Of a stretch of DNA of 6,209 nt, positions 1-3,900 are shown one piece after another (within the stretch, counting starts at the first letter, position 1; each line of letters begins with the position of its first letter). The notes under the pieces are model-generated. The model was not told where the DNA came from. It worked only from the letters and a program-made list of their open reading frames with translations, and did no database searches. The position numbers and the translations under genes are program-made. The DNA is from Nitrososphaerota archaeon (lineage in GTDB: Archaea > Thermoproteota > Nitrososphaeria > Nitrososphaerales > Nitrosopumilaceae). The stretch spans positions 1 to 6,209 of the forward strand of contig JAGWGO010000097.1 in the NCBI GenBank assembly GCA_028867395.1. The letters are read 5' to 3'.

Positions 1-267
1 TGCAAGGCAATATTTTTTCTGGTAAAGTGCATTTGCCTTGATTGAAGGAAGTATGAAATCTGATACAAACTCGCTTTTTGCATCAACATTGTAATGCCTG
101 ACAACTCCAAGTTTTTTTGCCTTAGCTTCAATCTTTTTGAGGTCATCTCTCTGTCCGACATCAACTGTAATTGTAACAACATCTAGGTTGTGTTTCTCTT
201 GAAGATATTTTATGACAACCGAAGTATCTAATCCGCCAGAGAAAGCTAAAACTGCTTTTTCTTTCAT
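1..267 (-). CDS. argG: Argininosuccinate synthase, N-terminal part (runs off left edge)
   Basis: The 89 codons visible encode the start of argininosuccinate synthase, the cytoplasmic enzyme that joins citrulline and aspartate with ATP in arginine synthesis. The N-type ATP pyrophosphatase PP-loop is clear: SGGLDTS at residues 10-16, after a hydrophobic first strand (KAVLAF). A second strand reading VVTITVDVGQ, the segment VVRHYNVDAKSEF and the stretch IKANALYQKKY all match ArgG in order and spacing. The full enzyme is usually about 400 residues, so roughly four fifths lies outside the window. The ATG at 267-265 is the natural start because it places the PP-loop at the usual distance from the N-terminus. 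No strong Shine-Dalgarno is seen; a TATA-like box 27-40 bp upstream suggests a very short leader. The gene is divergent from the ABC cassette and has no obvious functional link with it. Confidence 0.95.
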   Translation of the reverse strand, partial: MKEKAVLAFSGGLDTSVVIKYLQEKHNLDVVTITVDVGQRDDLKKIEAKAKKLGVVRHYNVDAKSEFVSDFILPSIKANALYQKKYCLA

Positions 268-293
268 TGAGGTCTTCTGTGTTCAAATTTTCG

Positions 294-307
294 CATTTAT
301 CTTTTAT
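294..307 (-). promoter_or_regulatory. Candidate archaeal TATA box for argG
   Basis: On the minus strand this reads ATAAAAGATAAATG, 27-40 bp upstream of the argG ATG. Archaeal transcription usually starts about 25-27 bp downstream of the TATA centre, which would give a leader of roughly 5-11 nt. This fits the absence of a clear ribosome binding site. The region is AT-rich throughout, so the match is only suggestive. Confidence 0.4.
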
Positions 308-371
308 GATCAAAGGCCTTGATCCATTTTTTGCAGAAAAAATTTAAAAATTATTTTGAAATCAATGAGAC

Positions 372-386
372 AGACCAAATTAGTCT
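372..386. repeat. Imperfect 15-bp palindrome
   Basis: AGACCAAATTAGTCT has 4-bp perfect arms (AGAC/GTCT) and further AA/TT symmetry around a central A; one position pair (C against A) breaks the dyad. It lies upstream of the plus-strand TATA candidate at 404-411, where an archaeal activator or repressor could bind. The length is short enough for chance, so function is not established. Confidence 0.3.
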
Positions 387-403
387 AAGCTAAAATTCGA
401 ACA

Positions 404-411
404 CTATTTAA
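404..411 (+). promoter_or_regulatory. Candidate TATA box for the ABC cassette
   Basis: CTATTTAA stands in a locally less AT-rich setting. A start site 25-27 bp downstream of its centre would fall at about 433-435, which coincides with the ATG of the small frame at 435-500 and with the right arm of the inverted repeat at 421-435. A rival TATA-like stretch (TTATAT) lies at 431-436; if that is used, the transcript would begin near 459 instead. The sequence alone does not decide between them. Confidence 0.35.
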
Positions 412-420
412 CCGCACAAT

Positions 421-435
421 TATAACGCTGTTATA
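421..435. promoter_or_regulatory. Perfect 6+6 bp inverted repeat, possible operator
   Basis: TATAAC and GTTATA form perfect arms around the 3-base spacer GCT. The repeat sits between the plus-strand TATA candidate at 404-411 and the ABC ATPase start at 507, either overlapping the predicted start site or, with the alternative TATA, overlapping the TATA box itself. Both places suit a dimeric repressor that blocks initiation. Assignment as an operator is inference; no regulator gene is in the window. Confidence 0.4.
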
Positions 436-500
436 TGAATTTGGTTTCCATTACGGGCATGTATCAGAGTAAATCATATCGCAGAGTGGACGGGAGTTAG
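435..500 (+). other. Possible 21-codon upstream reading frame
   Basis: An ATG at 435 opens a frame of 21 codons ending in TAG at 498-500. It is in the same phase as the ABC ATPase and ends only two codons before the ATPase ATG at 507. The peptide begins MNLVSITGMYQS and is rich in polar and basic residues towards the end. If transcription starts at the TATA box at 404-411, this ATG would be at or next to the 5' end, as in leaderless archaeal messages. It shows no run of a single regulatory codon as in a classic attenuator peptide. It may be chance; the ATPase needs no N-terminal extension. Confidence 0.2.
492..496 (+). promoter_or_regulatory. Shine-Dalgarno-like site of the ABC ATPase
   Basis: GGGAG lies 10 nt before the ATG at 507 and supports that start. 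It resembles the archaeal anti-16S core (GGAGGTGA) only in part. It overlaps the last codons of the small upstream frame. Confidence 0.45.
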
Positions 501-506
501 ATTACA

Positions 507-1280
507 ATGACAAAACTTCAGGCAAAAAACATTGTAAAACATTTTGATCATAACGGGAATCCGGTTCTTGCCCTAGATGGCATCAACCTCAATGTGGAAG
601 AAGGAGACTTTGTTTGTCTGGTTGGCCCATCTGGATGCGGCAAGTCGACATTTCTCAATATTATTGCGGGACTAGACAAGCCAGATTCTGGGGAGATTCT
701 TCTAAATGGGAAACTAATCTCTAGTCCTGGACCTGACAGAACCATGGTCTTTCAGGAAGGTGCGCTCTTCCCGTGGCTCAAAGTTATAGATAATGTAGAG
801 TTCGGACTCAAAATTGCCGGTATACCAAAAGAGGAACGAAGGCAGATCTCGCAGAGGTACCTTGACATGATGCAGCTGACCAAGTTTTCCGACTCTTACA
901 CTTACCAACTATCAACTGGAATGAAACAAAGAGTTGCAATTGCAAGAGCATTGGCACTAGACCCAGAAATATTGCTCATGGATGAGCCCTTTGCTGCGCT
1001 TGATTCGCAAACAAGAGACTTGTTACTCGTAGAATTACAACTAATTTGGGAGAGGACGAAAAAAACCATCATCTTTGTAACTCATAACATTGCAGAATCT
1101 GTGATATTGGGCAACCGTGTAGCTATATTCAAACATAGACCATCAAAAATTAAAAAAGAAATAGTAATTGACTATAGAAGACCAAGATTAGCAGAAGATG
1201 AAAATCTTTTGAAATATCAACATCAGATAATTCAAGAACTAAAAAGCGAAGTCATAGAACAAAAGAAAGTCAGTGAATAG
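507..1280 (+). CDS. ABC transporter ATP-binding protein, nitrate/sulfonate/taurine importer type
   Basis: This is the ATPase subunit of an importer of the NitT/TauT (SsuB/TauB/NrtD-like) family; it powers uptake from the inner face of the membrane. Motifs run in order: Walker A GPSGCGKST (40-48), Q-loop VFQEGALFPW (81-90, with the PW typical of this family), signature LSTGM (135-139), Walker B ILLMDEP (155-161), D-loop AALD (163-166) and switch histidine in VTHN (His193). The length of 257 residues is normal for the family. The signature has Thr where most relatives have Gly (LSGGM); the codons read clearly, so it is not a frame problem. The ATG at 507 is preceded by GGGAG and puts Walker A at the usual distance. 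The permease begins 2 nt after the stop, so the two are co-transcribed. No binding protein is adjacent, so the substrate (anion, sulfonate, or a thiamin-like precursor) cannot be named. Confidence 0.93.
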   Translation: MTKLQAKNIVKHFDHNGNPVLALDGINLNVEEGDFVCLVGPSGCGKSTFLNIIAGLDKPDSGEILLNGKLISSPGPDRTMVFQEGALFPWLKVIDNVEFGLKIAGIPKEERRQISQRYLDMMQLTKFSDSYTYQLSTGMKQRVAIARALALDPEILLMDEPFAALDSQTRDLLLVELQLIWERTKKTIIFVTHNIAESVILGNRVAIFKHRPSKIKKEIVIDYRRPRLAEDENLLKYQHQIIQELKSEVIEQKKVSE

Positions 1281-1282
1281 AT

Positions 1283-2044
1283 TTGGATGGAAGAAAAGCT
1301 CTAAACAGGATAATTTTCTATGTTGGAATTGTTGCTGTGTGGCAACTGATATTCATTTTACATGTTGTACCTGAGCAAGTGATACCCTCACCATATTCAG
1401 TTGGAAGTGCATTAGCTAAAGGTGTATCTGATGGAAGTCTGCTTTATGGTACGGCAACAAGCCTCTGGAGATTGGCCGTAGGGCTTGTGATTGCCATCGC
1501 TGCAGGTATGATGGTAGGCATTTTCATTGCGAGATTTGAGACTGCGAACCAAATGGTAGGCTCGCTTCTTCTTGGATTGCAATCAATACCATCTGTTGCT
1601 TGGGTACCTCTAGCTTTCCTATGGTTTGGCAAAACTGACGGAGGCGTAATCTTTGTCACTGTGATTGGAGCTTTATTTGCAGTTGCAATGAACACACATT
1701 CTGGAATAAAGAATGTGTCGCCTTCTTTGATAGCTGCTGGCAAAAACATGGGAGCAAGTGGAATACAACTCATAACCGATGTAATTATCCCAGCATCATT
1801 TCCTCACCTAATCTCTGGTTTCAAGCAAGGCTGGGCATACGCTTGGCGTGGTGTCATATCTGCAGAGGTGATCTTTGCCGTGTTAGGACTTGGTTCCTTG
1901 ATGAATGTTGGAACAAAAGAAAATCACATCTCCCAGGTGATATCTGTCTTGCTCGTGATAATGATGATCGGTATCTTGGTGGATGGGTTGCTCTTCAAGA
2001 GATTAGAAAAAATTGTCATGTCGCGATGGGGTCCATCATCATAA
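1283..2044 (+). CDS. ABC transporter permease, nitrate/sulfonate/taurine importer type
   Basis: This is the membrane channel subunit paired with the ATPase just upstream. Hydrophobic segments are seen at about residues 10-28, 62-84, 93-115, 120-137, 189-212 and 219-238, the six-helix plan of SsuC/TauC-like permeases. The early VIPSP (33-37) and the segment QSIPSVAWVPLAFLWFG (100-116) are family hallmarks. The cytoplasmic EAA loop that docks on the ATPase is at about 150-180 (AAGKNMGAS through to IPASFPHLISGF). The length of 253 residues is standard. The start is TTG at 1283: an in-frame TGA at 1274 limits the frame, the nearby ATG at 1287 is out of frame and stops after five codons, and AGTGA at 1272-1276 can serve as ribosome binding site. 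The 2-nt gap implies translational coupling. Downstream it converges with metF. Confidence 0.92.
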   Translation: MDGRKALNRIIFYVGIVAVWQLIFILHVVPEQVIPSPYSVGSALAKGVSDGSLLYGTATSLWRLAVGLVIAIAAGMMVGIFIARFETANQMVGSLLLGLQSIPSVAWVPLAFLWFGKTDGGVIFVTVIGALFAVAMNTHSGIKNVSPSLIAAGKNMGASGIQLITDVIIPASFPHLISGFKQGWAYAWRGVISAEVIFAVLGLGSLMNVGTKENHISQVISVLLVIMMIGILVDGLLFKRLEKIVMSRWGPSS

Positions 2045-2060
2045 TGGGTTTTTTATAAAA
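2045..2060. terminator. T-rich convergent terminator region
   Basis: The 16 bp between the two convergent stop codons read GGGTTTTTT followed by ATAAAA. On the plus strand a run of six T (2049-2054) directly follows the permease stop, matching the oligo-T terminators known in archaea. On the minus strand only a short TTTT lies past the metF stop, so metF transcripts may end further on, inside the permease gene. No strong stem is visible. Confidence 0.45.
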
Positions 2061-2816
2061 TCATTTGAGATCCTTTAGCAGAGTGAGTGCTCCCTTGAAA
2101 TCATTTGGAGAACTTAGAAGAACATCTCCTGCTATCTTGTGAACTTGCTTTACAAATCCTGTCATGTCTTTGCTGTATCCTGACCAGTCAAGGTTGAGCA
2201 TCTTTGCAGATTTTTGGTTCAATTCTGATGCCAACAAGACACATGGAATTATCCTAAAGCCTTGTGGCCTGAGCTTATCGACTATACTTGTAACTTGATC
2301 TACTGAGCTTATCACTTGGGTGACAAATCCCTTTGGCTGAGCCTCAATTTTTTTGTGAATCTTGTCAAAGTTAGGATTGCCTGAAATTGAAAGATAAAGA
2401 TCGATTTTTTTGTTGAACCCTTGCTCGTTGAATTGTTTTACAACCTCGCTTGGAACAAGTCTGGAATCTTTTGGTCCAGTTGGCGGGGGGTCGCCCTTGA
2501 TTATCAAAACACCGTTGAGATTCAAAAGTATGGCATCGCACACAGTCTGAGTAATTGAGGTGTGGTTCCTGTCCCTCACTCTAACGCTTGCAGAGATCTT
2601 TATCTTGTTATTTGAATTCTTGACAAAAAATCCAGCCGTTATTGGCGAGATGCGTGGTATCCCAAGTACAGAGTCTGTCACGTGTATGCCGTTGCAGACT
2701 TTGCTGACCTTTGCAGCCTTTACCTTGAATTTCTCCACAGATTCCTGCAGTTCTTTGTGGGAAAGAACGGTATCCTGAATTACCTTTGGTGGATTTAATT
2801 CGTAAATTATTGTCAT
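2061..2816 (-). CDS. metF: Compact 5,10-methylenetetrahydrofolate reductase (MetF-like)
   Basis: This is a TIM-barrel protein of the MTHFR family, which reduces 5,10-methylene- to 5-methyl-tetrahydrofolate, the methyl donor for methionine synthase. Visible family marks are YELNPPK (5-11), where Glu6 matches the catalytic Glu of FEFFPPK in bacterial MetF; VRDRN (80-84), the conserved strand and helix start; IIKGDPPP (105-112), whose Asp109 matches the folate-binding Asp; and FVTQVI (164-169), whose Gln167 matches the Gln that contacts substrate. At 251 residues it is shorter than the roughly 290-300 of bacterial MetF, and the region after the TQ motif matches less well. The divergent metH genes strongly support a role in methionine synthesis. 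The start ATG at 2816 has no Shine-Dalgarno, but a TATA-like box centred 26 bp upstream suggests a leaderless message. The pterin cofactor and the electron donor (NADH, ferredoxin or other) cannot be decided from sequence. Confidence 0.85.
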   Translation of the reverse strand: MTIIYELNPPKVIQDTVLSHKELQESVEKFKVKAAKVSKVCNGIHVTDSVLGIPRISPITAGFFVKNSNNKIKISASVRVRDRNHTSITQTVCDAILLNLNGVLIIKGDPPPTGPKDSRLVPSEVVKQFNEQGFNKKIDLYLSISGNPNFDKIHKKIEAQPKGFVTQVISSVDQVTSIVDKLRPQGFRIIPCVLLASELNQKSAKMLNLDWSGYSKDMTGFVKQVHKIAGDVLLSSPNDFKGALTLLKDLK

Positions 2817-2837
2817 AAAAGAGTGTCACGACTACTT

Positions 2838-2847
2838 GATTATAACC
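2838..2847. promoter_or_regulatory. Symmetric TATA-like element shared by metF and metH
   Basis: GATTATAACC on the plus strand reads GGTTATAATC on the minus strand, so its core TTATAA is identical in both directions. Its centre is about 26 bp from the metF ATG, the exact distance expected for a leaderless archaeal transcript. In the other direction the start would be near 2869, giving a metH leader of about 30 nt. No other good TATA candidate is seen in the 83-bp gap. One element may thus serve both genes, or metH may use a weaker box. Confidence 0.45.
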
Positions 2848-2853
2848 TTTGAA

Positions 2854-2863
2854 GGCAATTGCC
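2854..2863. promoter_or_regulatory. Perfect 10-bp palindrome, possible operator for metH
   Basis: GGCAATTGCC is a perfect palindrome between the TATA-like element and the predicted metH start site near 2869. Protein bound here would block initiation toward metH while leaving the metF side freer. One perfect 10-bp palindrome can occur by chance, so this is suggestive only. Confidence 0.3.
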
Positions 2864-2899
2864 AGATGACAAACCAAAAGAAAATTAATACATCAAGAG

Positions 2900-3877
2900 A
2901 TGGACCACTTACTGTTGGCAACAAAAATTCCGCTTGATCTCTTGATGAAAGAAAAGATTGTGCTCTTTGATGGGGCAATGGGTACAGAAATCCAAAAACT
3001 AAACCCACGGCCAGAAGACTTTCCAGACGGAAAAGATGGATTCAACGATGGCCTCTCTTTTACAAGACCAGAATGGATAAAAAATATTCACAGAAATTAT
3101 CTCAAGGCAGGAGCAGACTGCATAGAGACCAACACATTTGGATCAAACAAACTCAAGCTTGAAGAATATGGATACGGAGACAAGACACTAGAGTTTAACA
3201 AAAAAATTGCAGAACTTGCAGTAGAGGTCACAAAAGAGTTTCAAGACAAGCCGCGTTATGTGATTGGCTCGATGGGACCTACCGGATTTTTGCCAAGCTC
3301 AAATGATCCCTCACTTGGGCAGATTCCTCTTGAAAAGATAAGAGAAGCGTTTGAGATCCAAGCAAAGGGATTGATACTTGGTGGGGTGGATGCATTGTTG
3401 ATAGAGACAAGTCAGGATATACTGGAAGTAAAGCTTGCAATAGAGGGATGTCACAATGCAATGAAAAAGACAGGAAAGAAAGTTCCAATCATTGCAAATG
3501 TGACACTTGACAAGTATGGAAAGATGCTGCTTGGCACAAATGTCCAGTCTGCATATACGACTGTCTCTGAGATGGGAGTTGACGCATTTGGCCTGAACTG
3601 CTCTACAGGACCTGTTGAGATGAACCCAAGTGTGCAATGGCTCAACGAGCAAGACGACCTGCCTCTCCTTGTAGTGCCAAACGCTGGGATGCCTGAGAAC
3701 CAGGGAGGAAGGGCGGTATACAAGATGACCCCAGAGGACATGTCAAAAGTAATGAAAGATTTTTTGTCACAATACGATAAAGTCAGAATAATAGGTGGTT
3801 GCTGCGGCACAAACGCTGACCATATAGCGCTCCTACGAAGAATAATTGATGAAAAGCAATCAGAAAATAGGCGCTAG
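2900..3877 (+). CDS. metH: Methionine synthase, separate homocysteine/zinc module (MetH N-terminal part)
   Basis: This protein is a homocysteine S-methyltransferase domain: it binds homocysteine through zinc and receives the methyl group from methylcobalamin. Marks in order: VLFDGAMGTEIQ (21-32), AGADCIETNTFGSN (70-83), GSMGPTG (123-129), LLIETSQD (166-173), the first zinc cysteine in GLNCSTGP (Cys234), PNAGMP (260-265) and the zinc pair in GGCCGT (Cys301, Cys302). All three zinc ligands are present. At 325 residues it corresponds to the first module of MetH and nothing more. The next modules are encoded by the gene starting 23 nt downstream, so the two proteins very likely act together in one operon. 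The ATG at 2900 lacks a clear Shine-Dalgarno; an in-frame ATG at 2945 (before KEKIVLFDG) is an alternative, but the LDLLMKEK segment fits the helix that precedes the barrel in relatives. A stand-alone methyltransferase using another donor is less likely, given the neighbour. Confidence 0.92.
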   Translation: MDHLLLATKIPLDLLMKEKIVLFDGAMGTEIQKLNPRPEDFPDGKDGFNDGLSFTRPEWIKNIHRNYLKAGADCIETNTFGSNKLKLEEYGYGDKTLEFNKKIAELAVEVTKEFQDKPRYVIGSMGPTGFLPSSNDPSLGQIPLEKIREAFEIQAKGLILGGVDALLIETSQDILEVKLAIEGCHNAMKKTGKKVPIIANVTLDKYGKMLLGTNVQSAYTTVSEMGVDAFGLNCSTGPVEMNPSVQWLNEQDDLPLLVVPNAGMPENQGGRAVYKMTPEDMSKVMKDFLSQYDKVRIIGGCCGTNADHIALLRRIIDEKQSENRR

Positions 3878-3900
3878 GTATTTAGAAAAAGCAATTGAGA

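Larger units (their letters stand above)
268..506. other. Divergent intergenic region, argG / ABC cassette
   Basis: These 239 bp separate two divergent genes, so they must hold both promoters. They contain the argG TATA candidate (294-307), an imperfect palindrome (372-386), a TATA-like box for the plus strand (404-411), a perfect 6+6 bp inverted repeat (421-435), a possible 21-codon reading frame (435-500) and a Shine-Dalgarno-like GGGAG (492-496). The stretch from about 330 to 365 is plain A/T-rich sequence. I saw no tRNA, no known riboswitch core and no long ORF here. Confidence 0.7.

Noticed and set aside
268..506. Riboswitch (TPP or cobalamin) ahead of the ABC cassette
   Set aside because: I found no TPP core or cobalamin-box consensus, and the region is too AT-rich and short of paired stems to support one.
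1843..2058. 71-codon plus-strand frame inside the permease gene
   Set aside because: It overlaps the EAA loop and last helices of the permease in another phase and shows no recognisable domain.
2866..2937. Small frame starting at ATG 2866 near the predicted metH transcript start
   Set aside because: Its position fits a leaderless start, but it is out of frame with the homocysteine module, overlaps its start and ends after 23 codons without any motif; chance is the simpler explanation.
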